DNA from: Maricaulis sp048268525
GTDB lineage: Bacteria; Pseudomonadota; Alphaproteobacteria; Caulobacterales; Maricaulaceae
NCBI RefSeq assembly: GCF_048268525.1
Contig: NZ_JBLWVH010000003.1
Location: 114,242 to 178,241 of the forward strand
DNA length: 64,000 nt
Direction of reading: 5' to 3'
Positions 8,328 through 16,073 of the stretch are shown in pieces. The notes below the pieces were generated by a model that worked only from the letters and a program-made list of their open reading frames with translations, ran no database searches and was not told the origin of the DNA. Within the stretch, counting starts at the first letter, position 1. Each line of letters starts with the position of its first letter. A program made the translations under genes and the position numbers.

Positions 8328-10051
8328 TCGAAGCCCTCTACGACGTCTCACCGGCCTGGCCGGTCATCATCGCCGGCCTGCTGGCCGCGGCCTTCCCCTT
8401 CCATACCGCACGCAAGGGCCTGGCCCTGATAGCGCCGGTGCTGGCGCTGGGCCTGTGGTTCAATGCGCCCTCGGGTGACCATGTCGGCGGGCTCATCGAG
8501 CTGGGCGGTTTCACCATGGAAACCTTCCGCTTTGACGGGCTGTCGCGGATCTGGGGCCTGATCTTCATCATCGCCGCCTTCATCAACGGGCTCTACGGCC
8601 TGCACGAGAAGGACCGCATCGCCGATGCCGCCGGCCTGATCTATGCCGGTGCCGGCCTGGGCGCCGTCTTTGCCGGTGACCTGTTGTCCCTGTTCGTGTT
8701 CTGGGAGCTGACGGCGATCTCCTCGGTCTTCCTGATCTGGGGCGCCCGCAACAATGCCGCCTACAAGGCCGGCCTGCGCTATCTGGCGATCCACGTCCTG
8801 TCCGGCGTGCTGCTGCTGACCGGTGCGGTGATCCGGGCCAGCGAGACCGGCAGCTGGGCCTTTGACGAGAGCCTGTCCATCGAGACGCTGGGCGGTTTCC
8901 TGATCTTCATCGCCTTCGGCATCAAATGCGCCTTCCCCTTCCTGCACAACTGGCTGCAGGACGCCTATCCCAAGGCCACCATTACCGGCGCCGTGGTCCT
9001 CTCCGCCTTCACCACCAAGCTGGCCGTCTATGCGCTGGCACGCGGCTATGCCGGGACCGACCAGCTGATCTGGATCGGCGCCGTCATGACGGCCTTCCCG
9101 GTCTTCTTTGCCGTGGTCGAGAATGATCTGCGCAAGGTGTTGTCCTATTCGCTCAACAACCAGCTGGGCTTCATGGTTGTCGGCATCGGTGTCGGCACCG
9201 AGCTGGCGATCAATGGCGCCGCCGCACACGCCTTTGTGCACATCATCTACAAGGCGCTGTTGTTCATGAGCATGGGCGCGGTCTTGCTGCGGGTAGGCAC
9301 GGTGAAAGCCTCCGAGCTGGGCGGGCTGTTCAAGTCGATGCCGGCCACCACGGTATTCTGCCTGATCGGGGCGGCCTCGATTTCGGCCTTCCCGCTCTTT
9401 TCCGGCTTTGTCGCCAAGGCGCTGACCCTGGCCGCTGTGGCCCAGGAAGGCCATTGGATGGTCTGGCTGGTGCTGGTCTTTGCCTCCGCCGGTGTGCTGG
9501 AGCATTCCGGCATCAAGATCCCGTATTTCGCCTTCTTCAGCCATGACCGTGGCCATCGCGTCCGCGAAGCACCGGTCAACATGCTGATGGCGATGGGGAT
9601 GGCGGCACTGATCTGCGTCTATCTGGGTGTGAATTACGGCGTGCTCTACGAGCTCGTGCCTTTCCCGGAGGCGGCGCTGCACTATGAGCCCTACACCTTC
9701 GACCATATCGTCGGGCAGATGCAGCTCTTGCTGGGGGCCATGTTCGCCTTCGCCTTCCTGGTGCGGATGAAGTGGTATCCGGACGAAAAGCGCGGTGTGA
9801 ATATCGACACCGACTGGTTCTACCGCCGCTTCCTGGCCAATACGATGAGCTGGGGGCATGCCATGTTCGGTCGTCTCTGGGCCTCGATCGGCAATGTGCT
9901 GGGCGGAGTCCGGCGCCGGACCGGCGGAAAACTGTTCGAGGTTTTCAGTCCTATCGGTGCCTTGAGCCGGGATATCCCCAGTGGATTGCTGGCCATCTGG
10001 ACCAGTGCGCTGCTGGCGATCGTCCTGCTGATCGCCTACCTCGCGCCTTAA
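8324..10051 (+). CDS. Third D-type antiporter subunit (NuoL/M/N family)
   Basis: A 575-residue polytopic protein of the same antiporter superfamily. It keeps the helix-five Glu (FVFWELTAISSVFL), the central Lys (IAFGIKCAFPFLHNWLQDAY) and FTTKLAVYAL, plus VVENDLRKVLSYSLNNQLGFM. After the core it has a longer C-terminal section with a soluble segment (WYPDEKRGVNIDTDWFYRR) and a last helix, resembling the extended end of NuoL-like proteins. It closes the operon. A strong hairpin terminator follows 22 bases after the stop. Confidence 0.87.
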   Translation: MIEALYDVSPAWPVIIAGLLAAAFPFHTARKGLALIAPVLALGLWFNAPSGDHVGGLIELGGFTMETFRFDGLSRIWGLIFIIAAFINGLYGLHEKDRIADAAGLIYAGAGLGAVFAGDLLSLFVFWELTAISSVFLIWGARNNAAYKAGLRYLAIHVLSGVLLLTGAVIRASETGSWAFDESLSIETLGGFLIFIAFGIKCAFPFLHNWLQDAYPKATITGAVVLSAFTTKLAVYALARGYAGTDQLIWIGAVMTAFPVFFAVVENDLRKVLSYSLNNQLGFMVVGIGVGTELAINGAAAHAFVHIIYKALLFMSMGAVLLRVGTVKASELGGLFKSMPATTVFCLIGAASISAFPLFSGFVAKALTLAAVAQEGHWMVWLVLVFASAGVLEHSGIKIPYFAFFSHDRGHRVREAPVNMLMAMGMAALICVYLGVNYGVLYELVPFPEAALHYEPYTFDHIVGQMQLLLGAMFAFAFLVRMKWYPDEKRGVNIDTDWFYRRFLANTMSWGHAMFGRLWASIGNVLGGVRRRTGGKLFEVFSPIGALSRDIPSGLLAIWTSALLAIVLLIAYLAP

Positions 10052-10072
10052 GTCTCAGGTACTTGCGAAATA

Positions 10073-10115
10073 AAAGAGGGCGCAACCCGCACAGGTTGCG
10101 CCCTCTTTCTTTGCA
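10073..10115 (+). terminator. Intrinsic terminator of the antiporter operon
   Basis: A perfect 15-bp stem (arms AAAGAGGGCGCAACC and GGTTGCGCCCTCTTT, loop CGCACA) followed by CTTTG, 22 bases after the stop of the last antiporter gene. The A-run on the left side would let it work in both directions. It marks the end of the ten-gene transcript. Confidence 0.9.
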
Positions 10116-10211
10116 ACAAAAATAGGAATATTATCCCCACCTGGGTGTAGCCATCTTAGCATCACGTCGGTCGCGGCCATCGGGGCGCCGCGTCAGAACG
10201 GGAGCGTTCGG

Positions 10212-10598
10212 ATGAGCCGTATCATGTGCAGACTGGAAGAGGATGTCGCCCGGGCCCGACTGGCCCAGAGCGCCGTGGCCTACGCCTTCGGGATATCGCA
10301 GCGCGAGCTGGAGGCACCGACCCGGCGATCGCGGGAGGCCGCCCTGGCCCGGCAGGCGGCGATGTATCTGGCCCATGTTGCCTTCGAGCTGCCGCTGACC
10401 CGTGTGGCGCTGGCCTTCGGGCGCGATCGCACCACCGCCGCCCATGCCTGTCACCGCATCGAGGACCGGCGCGATGACCGCGCCTTTGACGATTATATGG
10501 ACGCGCTGGAAGCGGCCCTGCGTACCGCGCCGCGACTGAGCGGGTTGCAGCGTCTGGCCGGTCTGGAACGCTTTGAACGCCCGGAGCGTCTGACATGA
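10212..10598 (+). CDS. Free-standing DnaA domain IV-like DNA-binding protein
   Basis: A 128-residue protein resembling only the C-terminal DNA-binding domain of DnaA. The helix-turn-helix with GRDRTTAAHACHRIE at about 70-84 parallels the DnaA signature GRDHTTVxHA. There is no AAA+ ATPase domain. GGGAG lies eight bases before ATG 10212. The following DUF6456 gene overlaps by four bases, a pairing seen repeatedly in alphaproteobacteria. It may bind DnaA-box-like sites or act as a transcription regulator; nothing in the sequence decides this. Confidence 0.8.
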   Translation: MSRIMCRLEEDVARARLAQSAVAYAFGISQRELEAPTRRSREAALARQAAMYLAHVAFELPLTRVALAFGRDRTTAAHACHRIEDRRDDRAFDDYMDALEAALRTAPRLSGLQRLAGLERFERPERLT

Positions 10599-11308
10599 GC
10601 GCGCCGCGCTGGATGCGCGCCCTGGCCCGGCCCGGCGCCCGCATGGTGCCGCCCGGCGAGATCGAGGCGAGGGCGGTGGTGTTGCAGAAAGGCGATCGCC
10701 GCCGCCGCCCGACTTCACGCCTCTCCCCCAGCCGTTTTGAAGAGGCGATGCGCTGTGGCTGGCTGGCCAAGCGGGACAATGGCCTGGTGCTGTCCGCCGA
10801 CGGTCAGGCGGCCCTGAAAGCCGGTACGCGTGGCGAGGATCCCGACCCGGCCAGCCGGCATCGTGAGATGGAGGACCGGCCGGTGATGGACCGGGAAGGT
10901 CAGGTCTCCACGGCAAGGGCCAATCGCCGTGAAGGCCCGCTCGGCCCCTGGCTGGATGGTCTTGAACCGCATCAGCGCCAGGCCGGCGAGCGTTTCATCA
11001 GCGATTATCACCAATCCACCCTGATGAGCCCGGTCACCCGCAACTGGTCCCCCACCGCCCAGCGCCGCAGCGAGGGCCGTCGCAAGAGTCCGGAAGACGC
11101 CGCCTTGGGCGCCCTGGCCGCCAAGGACCGCGTCATGAACGCCCTCGACGCCCTCGGTCCGGCCTTCGCTCGCGTCATCGAGGCCGCCCTGGTCCACGAA
11201 GACAGCGCCGCCGCGTTGGAGCGCCGTTTCGGCTGGGCGGCACGGTCGGGGCGCACGGTGCTTGGCCTGGCGCTGACGCGCCTGGCTGAAATCTATCGGT
11301 TGGTGTGA
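10595..11308 (+). CDS. DUF6456 domain protein
   Basis: A 237-residue protein whose middle and C-terminal part resembles the DUF6456 family, with the pattern HQRQAGERFISDYHQSTLM followed by a W and a basic Arg/Ser/Lys stretch near residues 120-160. The N-terminus is basic and might include a small winged-helix-like segment (SRFEEAMRCGWLAKRDNGLVLSADGQAAL). The start overlaps the stop of the DnaA-domain-IV-like gene (ATGA), so the two are almost certainly co-translated and probably work together on DNA. The function is unknown. Confidence 0.72.
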   Translation: MSAPRWMRALARPGARMVPPGEIEARAVVLQKGDRRRRPTSRLSPSRFEEAMRCGWLAKRDNGLVLSADGQAALKAGTRGEDPDPASRHREMEDRPVMDREGQVSTARANRREGPLGPWLDGLEPHQRQAGERFISDYHQSTLMSPVTRNWSPTAQRRSEGRRKSPEDAALGALAAKDRVMNALDALGPAFARVIEAALVHEDSAAALERRFGWAARSGRTVLGLALTRLAEIYRLV

Positions 11309-11359
11309 GGGGGGAGTGATGCGCTGTTGCACTGACACTTCATTGTTACCCCGCCACTT

Positions 11360-11459
11360 CATTTTTCCCGGGCGTAGACCCGGGACCCACGAAACGATCC
11401 GGCGAGCGATAAGTCTCCCGTCGGTCCCGGATCGCGCCGAGGCGCGTCCGGGAAAAATG
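11360..11459. repeat. Palindrome family B, copy 1 (100 bp)
   Basis: Exactly 100 bp, bounded by CATTTTTCCCGGGCG on the left and CGTCCGGGAAAAATG on the right, with a paired GGGACC/GGTCCC interior. Near-identical elements lie at 15943-16042 and 46451-46550. The 365-base convergent gap 11309-11673, between the DUF6456 gene and sufE, holds this copy and family A copy 1 and nothing else that I can see. It could fold into a long hairpin in RNA from either strand. The function is unknown; a mobile palindromic (REP-like) origin is inference. Confidence 0.85.
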
Positions 11460-11530
11460 GAAAGTGGGCTTACGGTGTGGCGCCAGCCCGCCCAGCGTGG
11501 GATGACGACGACTGGCAAGCCACAGCCCAG

Positions 11531-11650
11531 TTGTCATCCCTGATGGACGCCCCGCAAAGGCGGGGCGAAAGTCAGGGACCTAGCTGGTGGCGACCACATG
11601 GGTCCCCGCCCTGCGTCCGGCCTTCGCCGGACATCCAGCAGGGATGACAA
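11531..11650. repeat. Palindrome family A, copy 1 (120 bp)
   Basis: 120 bp with terminal arms TTGTCATCCCTG and CAGGGATGACAA, a second inner pair (AGGGACCTAGCTGGTGG with CCACATGGGTCCC) and two small side hairpins (GCCCCGCAAAGGCGGGGC and GTCCGGCCTTCGCCGGAC), giving a predicted cross-like fold. Compared with the other three copies it is inverted. It sits beside family B copy 1, just past the end of sufE. Confidence 0.85.
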
Positions 11651-11673
11651 AGGGTCGGGCCAGCTCAGACCCC

Positions 11674-12093
11674 CTACACCGTCTCCGCTTCCCCCCGGAT
11701 CCGGCCGATCATCGAGGCCAGACCGTTGGAGCGCTGTGGGGAGAGGTGTTCGGCGAGGCCGATTTTGGCCAGCACGTCGCGGGCATCGACGGAGAGGATT
11801 TCCTCGCCCGTGCGCCCGGAATAGAGGCGCACCATCAGGGCGGCGAGGCCGCGCACGATATGGGCGTCGCTGTCGGCGCGGAAGGTGAGGATGTTGCCGT
11901 CGGTCTCGGTGACCAGCCAGACCTGGCTGACGCAGCCCTTGACCCGATTGTCCTCGGAGCGCTCGGCCTCGGGCATGTCCGGCAGCGCCTTGCCCATGTC
12001 GATGAGATAGCGGTAGCGCTGCTCCCAGTCGTCCAGGAGGTCGAACTCGTCCACGAGATCGTCGATTTCGGATTGGATGTCTTGTGCCGTCAT
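11674..12093 (-). CDS. sufE: SufE-family sulfur acceptor
   Basis: A 139-residue SufE protein. SufE accepts persulfide sulfur from the cysteine desulfurase SufS and passes it to the SufBCD scaffold for iron-sulfur cluster assembly in the cytoplasm. The acceptor cysteine is visible at position 54 in RVKGCVSQVWL, and the family pattern WEQRYRYLIDMGKALP lies at about 23-38. The length is normal. No other suf genes are in the window, so it stands apart from the main suf operon, as is common. A DUF5330 gene lies 110 bases upstream on the same strand. Confidence 0.93.
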   Translation of the reverse strand: MTAQDIQSEIDDLVDEFDLLDDWEQRYRYLIDMGKALPDMPEAERSEDNRVKGCVSQVWLVTETDGNILTFRADSDAHIVRGLAALMVRLYSGRTGEEILSVDARDVLAKIGLAEHLSPQRSNGLASMIGRIRGEAETV

Positions 12094-12203
12094 ATCAGCG
12101 CCGACGTAGTGCGGGCGAGGCGGCGAGGCAAGCCGTCTGTACGGTTTGCGGGCAGTCAGCTGGTTGTCCGGTCAGCGCGCCGGGATGGTCTGGATGGTCG
12201 GGG

Positions 12204-12533
12204 TCAGGACTTCGCGCGGGACGGGGCGGGCGTGTTGGACGGGGCGGAATGGCTGGCGGTCTGGCTTTGTTGATGGGTTTCGATGGCGTCACCGATCCGG
12301 TCCATCGCCATGCCGCCGAGGAAGGTGCCGAGGCGGGCGGCTTCGGAGCCGGCTTCACAGATGACTTCATTGTCGACGCACCATTCGGACACTTTGGCCG
12401 AGGCATCAATCCGCGTCTCCGCCGTGTTGAACGGCAGATCCATCGCGTCGCCCGCAAAATCCTGCGGAACAAAGAAACTGACGACAGCGACCCAGAAGGC
12501 AGCGCGCAGCAGGAACATCATCTTCGACCTCAT
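12204..12533 (-). CDS. DUF5330-like small exported or membrane protein
   Basis: A 109-residue protein with one N-terminal hydrophobic helix (MMFLLRAAFWVAVVSFFVP), then a polar domain with two cysteines in EWCVDNEVICEAG at about 50-62 that could pair in the periplasm, and a Ser/Pro/Ala-rich tail. The overall pattern resembles DUF5330 proteins of alphaproteobacteria. ATG 12533 opens the frame, but the internal ATG at 12521 has GAGG upstream and matches where the helix begins, so it may be the true start. The function is unknown. Confidence 0.68.
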   Translation of the reverse strand: MRSKMMFLLRAAFWVAVVSFFVPQDFAGDAMDLPFNTAETRIDASAKVSEWCVDNEVICEAGSEAARLGTFLGGMAMDRIGDAIETHQQSQTASHSAPSNTPAPSRAKS

Positions 12534-12750
12534 TCATGACCGAAACCGGGTGTACCGATCTCAATGCAGGATAGAGGCTAGGAAGAATTCTGAGTAATAG
12601 CGAGCGATTACGGGCTTTACCGAAAACGGTGTGCGAATTCGATCCGCGAATTTTGTGTAAAATTGTCGACAAATTCGATCTTGTCCCTGATCGGGACACG
12701 ATTTGTTAAGGATTGGCCGGATTCCGCAAACCCATCCGCTCAAATTTGAC

Positions 12751-13788
12751 TCAATTCGCGCTGCTTCCCAGACAGCGGCTGACATCCATCAGCGCGTGTT
12801 CGGCGATGCAGAAGCTGTCCTCATACATGAAATGACCGGCGGCGACGCATTGTTGCAGGTCCAGCCGGACCCAGGCGAGACAGCGCTCGACCACCGGATC
12901 GGACAGCAGCGCCTCGACCACCTGGTCGGTACGGGCCGGGTCGCCATTGTTCAGGGATTGCAGGGCGGCGACCGACAGGATGCGGCCAATGCGTTCGCGA
13001 TCGGGATCGGGTGCGGCCTCTCCCACAGTCAGGGTCAGTTGCGGGGCGACCGACGGGCGGTCGGACAGGGGAACCGACTCGATGCGGTCAAACAGGGCCG
13101 AGGCCGGCAGGCCCTGGTCGAAGCCGCCGCTCAGCGTCATCAGGACCTCATCGGTCATGTCGATCGGCGCGCTGCCCATGTGCGACAGCTCGGCCAGGCG
13201 GTCGGTGCGGTCGCCATGGCTGCGATTGGCCCAGCGCTCGCTCTGCAGGTCATAGGCGGCAGCGCGGTAGCGGACCGACACATCCATGATCTCGGCGCTG
13301 TCGGCGGCCATCGCTTCGACGACCGAGGCCTGGGCTTCTTCCGACGAGGCAAAGCTGGTGGCATAGGTCGGGTCATACATCAGCCCGGTCATCGCGGCTT
13401 CGGGGCCGTAGTAATCGGCCAGCTCGCGCACTTCGTCGAGATATTCGGGATGGCGCGCGGCGATGATGGCAGCATAGGCGATCCAGGCGCGGACCAGGCG
13501 TTCCTCGCCATAAAAGGCGGTCAGCCGGTTCATGGCGTCGTCGAGATCCTGTCCGGAGGCGATCGGTGCCGAGTGGAGGTCCGCGATCACTGAATGATAG
13601 GCGGCGTATTCGCCGGCCGAGCGCTCGACAAGGCTGGGCTCGCGTTGTGCCGGCTGGTCCAGTTGCAGGACCGGAGCCGGAGCTGCCGCGTCGGCTGTCG
13701 GGGCCGCAGGGTCCGGCGCAGCGGCATCCTGGACAGACAGGCCCATACCCAAGCTCAGCGCGCCAATGGCGAGGACGGTCGTCAACAT
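12751..13788 (-). CDS. Unknown exported protein, 345 residues
   Basis: Begins at ATG 13788 with AAAGGAG nine bases upstream; the frame is open further, but no better start exists. The N-terminus looks like a signal peptide (MLTTVLAIGALSLGMGLSVQDAAA), followed by an Ala/Pro-rich linker and a largely helical domain with many Glu, Asp and Ala. The C-terminal region has three cysteines (VERCLAWVRLDLQQC and SFCIAEH, SRCLGSS) that could form disulfides. I do not recognise a family. It is transcribed away from the DivJ-like kinase across a shared 191-base promoter region. The 217 bases downstream, before the DUF5330 gene, are unusually AT-rich. Confidence 0.7.
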   Translation of the reverse strand: MLTTVLAIGALSLGMGLSVQDAAAPDPAAPTADAAAPAPVLQLDQPAQREPSLVERSAGEYAAYHSVIADLHSAPIASGQDLDDAMNRLTAFYGEERLVRAWIAYAAIIAARHPEYLDEVRELADYYGPEAAMTGLMYDPTYATSFASSEEAQASVVEAMAADSAEIMDVSVRYRAAAYDLQSERWANRSHGDRTDRLAELSHMGSAPIDMTDEVLMTLSGGFDQGLPASALFDRIESVPLSDRPSVAPQLTLTVGEAAPDPDRERIGRILSVAALQSLNNGDPARTDQVVEALLSDPVVERCLAWVRLDLQQCVAAGHFMYEDSFCIAEHALMDVSRCLGSSAN

Positions 13789-13979
13789 CACACAATGCTC
13801 CTTTGAACCCATTTCATACTGCCCCGGCTTGATGGCGCATCCAAGGGGCAGACGCGGCTGAATTTTCACGAGCCTTAGCGAATGCGACCGGTAAACGGAC
13901 AAAGTTTAAGATTCAGCATTTGTTAACGTCGAAGGCGAAGATTCCGGAGAGCTACAAAAGCGAGTCGCACCGGTTCAAG

Positions 13980-15719
13980 ATGAAGCCGAAATCGCCTGCC
14001 ATAACAGCCTGGTTCGCACGCCAGGGCGGAACGCTGGTCAACCTGATATGGCTTGGCACGCTGGCGGCTGCCTTGCCGCGTCTGTGGCCAATCATTGACG
14101 GGACCGCGATTGAAAAATCGCTGCTCGTTGCTGCCATCGCTGCGCCGGCCCTTCTGTCCTTCATCCTCATCCCGCGCATGGACCGCGCTTTCGAGCGTTT
14201 CCTGCTGGCGCTGGTGTGGACCGGCTTTGCCGTCGGCGTGACCCTCACGGGGGGCGGTGTCACCGGCATCGGTGTGCTGGCCTTCCTGCTGGCCCCGGCC
14301 ATGGCGGCCGCCTGCGGCGAGCGTGACGGTGTCATCAAGGCGGCGGCCCAGTCAGGCCTCGCGGCGATTGTTGTCAGCGTGTTGCACCTGACCGGCTTTG
14401 TCGCTCCGGCCCCGATGGCCGTCGAATTTCATTTGCCCTTCGTGCTGGGCTGCGTGCTCACCCTGTCGACCGGATTTGCCTTTGGTGCCCTGCGGGCCGT
14501 GCACGATGCTGACCGCGTCCGGGCCGAGGCAGAACGCGGCCGCGTGCGGGCCAAGGCCTTTGATGCCTCGCCCGTGCCGCTGGTCGCCTGCGATGCTGAC
14601 GGGCATATCCTGGCCGCGTCCAAGGGGTTGCGTGACCTGTCACCCGGTCTGCCGCGCGATCTGAAAGGCCTGCCGCTGGCTGATCTCGGTTTCGACGATG
14701 ATGATCGCGCCCAGCTGGCCGCCTCCGGTCGCCGTGCTGCATTGCGCGATGTCGAGGGCCCGCTGGTGGTCCGCGGCCAGCGCGGTCACAGCGAGGACGT
14801 GATCGTCAAGACGCGGCCGATCCATGGCGGTTCGGTCATCACCCTGTCCAAGGATAGCGGTCCGGCGCTGCAGGCCGCCCTGACCCAGGCCCGCCATGAT
14901 CGCGAAGCGGCCGAAGAGGACGCGCGCGCCAAGTCGCAATTCCTGGCCTCGGTCAGTCACGAGCTGCGCACGCCGCTGAATGCCATTATCGGTTTTTCCG
15001 ATGTCATGAAGGCGCGCCTGTTCGGGCCGCTGCCGGCGCGCTACGCCGAATATGCCGACCTGATCCATGAAAGCGGCCAGCACCTGATGGAGCTGATCGG
15101 CGACGTGCTCGACATGTCCAAGATCGAGGCCGACCGTTATGAGCTGGTCCGCGAGACCTTTGATATCGGTGAAGTGGTCAACCTGTCGGCCAAGATGATG
15201 CGCCTGCAGGCTGAAGAAGCCGGCATCAATCTCAAGATCAAGCGTCATGACGGCCCGCTTCTGGTCGATGGCGACCGCAAGGCGCTGCGCCAGATCCTGC
15301 TGAACCTGCTGTCCAATGCCGTCAAGTTCACGCCGAAGGGCGGTGCCATCGTGGTCATGGCCCGGGCCAGCGGTGGCCAGCTTGTGATGGCCGTCGGTGA
15401 TAGCGGCGTCGGCATCGACCCGTCAGAAACCGCGCGCCTCGGCCAGCCCTATCAGCAGGCTACCAATGCGCGCGACATTGAAAAGCGTGGCACCGGCCTG
15501 GGTCTGTCCCTGGTCCGTGCCCTGTCGGAATTGCATGGCGGCTCGATGAATATCGCCAGCCGCAAGGGTGAAGGCACCACGGTGACCATCTCCCTGCCGA
15601 TCCTCGCCGAGGACAAGGCCGAGGTTGAAAACCATCCCGGCCTGGACGTCCGCCAGCAGATCCAGCGCGCCCAGGAAGCCAGTCAGGACATGACGGTGGC
15701 GAAAGCGGACGTGGCCTGA
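13980..15719 (+). CDS. divJ: Membrane sensor histidine kinase, DivJ-like
   Basis: About 580 residues. The N-terminus has several hydrophobic helices up to about residue 180, then a linker with a degenerate PAS-like region (AFDASPVPLVACDADGHIL), then HisKA with SVSHELRTPLNAIIGFSDVMKARLFGPL and an HATPase domain with LLSNAVKFTP, GDSGVGI and GTGLGLSLVRAL. Size, architecture and the wording around the phospho-histidine (RYAEYADLIHESGQHLMELI) resemble Caulobacter DivJ, which phosphorylates DivK and PleD to control polarity and division. The related kinase PleC is the main alternative. ATG 13980 is chosen; a TTG at 13920 would add 20 polar residues. Confidence 0.75.
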   Translation: MKPKSPAITAWFARQGGTLVNLIWLGTLAAALPRLWPIIDGTAIEKSLLVAAIAAPALLSFILIPRMDRAFERFLLALVWTGFAVGVTLTGGGVTGIGVLAFLLAPAMAAACGERDGVIKAAAQSGLAAIVVSVLHLTGFVAPAPMAVEFHLPFVLGCVLTLSTGFAFGALRAVHDADRVRAEAERGRVRAKAFDASPVPLVACDADGHILAASKGLRDLSPGLPRDLKGLPLADLGFDDDDRAQLAASGRRAALRDVEGPLVVRGQRGHSEDVIVKTRPIHGGSVITLSKDSGPALQAALTQARHDREAAEEDARAKSQFLASVSHELRTPLNAIIGFSDVMKARLFGPLPARYAEYADLIHESGQHLMELIGDVLDMSKIEADRYELVRETFDIGEVVNLSAKMMRLQAEEAGINLKIKRHDGPLLVDGDRKALRQILLNLLSNAVKFTPKGGAIVVMARASGGQLVMAVGDSGVGIDPSETARLGQPYQQATNARDIEKRGTGLGLSLVRALSELHGGSMNIASRKGEGTTVTISLPILAEDKAEVENHPGLDVRQQIQRAQEASQDMTVAKADVA

Positions 15720-15774
15720 GGGGCTGAAACTTTCGGTCGCCGACATCGCGCAGAGCGCGGTTCAACCCATAGAG

Positions 15775-15889
15775 CACTTGTCAGCCAGCGGGCCGTATCC
15801 GGTTCTCGAGGTCAAGGGCGCCGCAGGCGCCGCTTCGCGGTCGGGACCCTTGAGCTCGAGAACCGGATACGGCGATCTCTCGGCAAGTG
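15775..15889. repeat. Palindrome family C, copy 1 (about 115 bp)
   Basis: Imperfect palindrome starting CACTTGTCAGCCAGC and ending GGCAAGTG. A strong inner pair (GTATCCGGTTCTCGAG with CTCGAGAACCGGATAC) and an inner CAAGGG/CCCTTG pair surround a GC-rich loop (GGCGCCGCAGGCGCC). A second copy lies at 47087-47200. It sits in the 354-base convergent gap 15720-16073, between the DivJ-like kinase and the DEAD-box helicase, together with family B copy 2. Confidence 0.85.
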
Positions 15890-15942
15890 ATGTATGCGGT
15901 GTTGCGCGCTGACGCGCCGCTTTCGGAGACAAGGCCCCACAT

Positions 15943-16042
15943 CATTTTTCCCGGACGCGCGTCGGCGCGATCCGGGACCAACGGGACTCTCATCGCCAGG
16001 AGGATGGGCTCGTCGGTCCCGGGTCTTCGCCCGGGAAAAATG
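15943..16042. repeat. Palindrome family B, copy 2 (100 bp)
   Basis: Exactly 100 bp with the same CATTTTTCCCGG / CCGGGAAAAATG ends as the copies at 11360 and 46451, but inverted relative to them. Its left half reads GGACGCGCGTCGGCGCGATCC and its right half holds the GGTCCCGGGTCTTCGCCCGGG arm. It lies 53 bases after family C copy 1 and 31 bases past the end of the helicase gene on the opposite strand. Confidence 0.85.
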
Positions 16043-16073
16043 AAGAGTGCTGTCGTCGCGAAGACAGCGCGAC

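Noticed and set aside
8348..9859. 503-codon antisense frame over the third D-type subunit
   Set aside because: Composition dominated by Gln, Gly, His and Asp; it overlaps a clear membrane protein gene along its full length.
12703..13593. 296-codon plus-strand frame opposite the unknown exported protein
   Set aside because: Gly/Arg/His/Gln-rich shadow. The minus-strand frame has a Shine-Dalgarno sequence, a signal peptide and normal composition.
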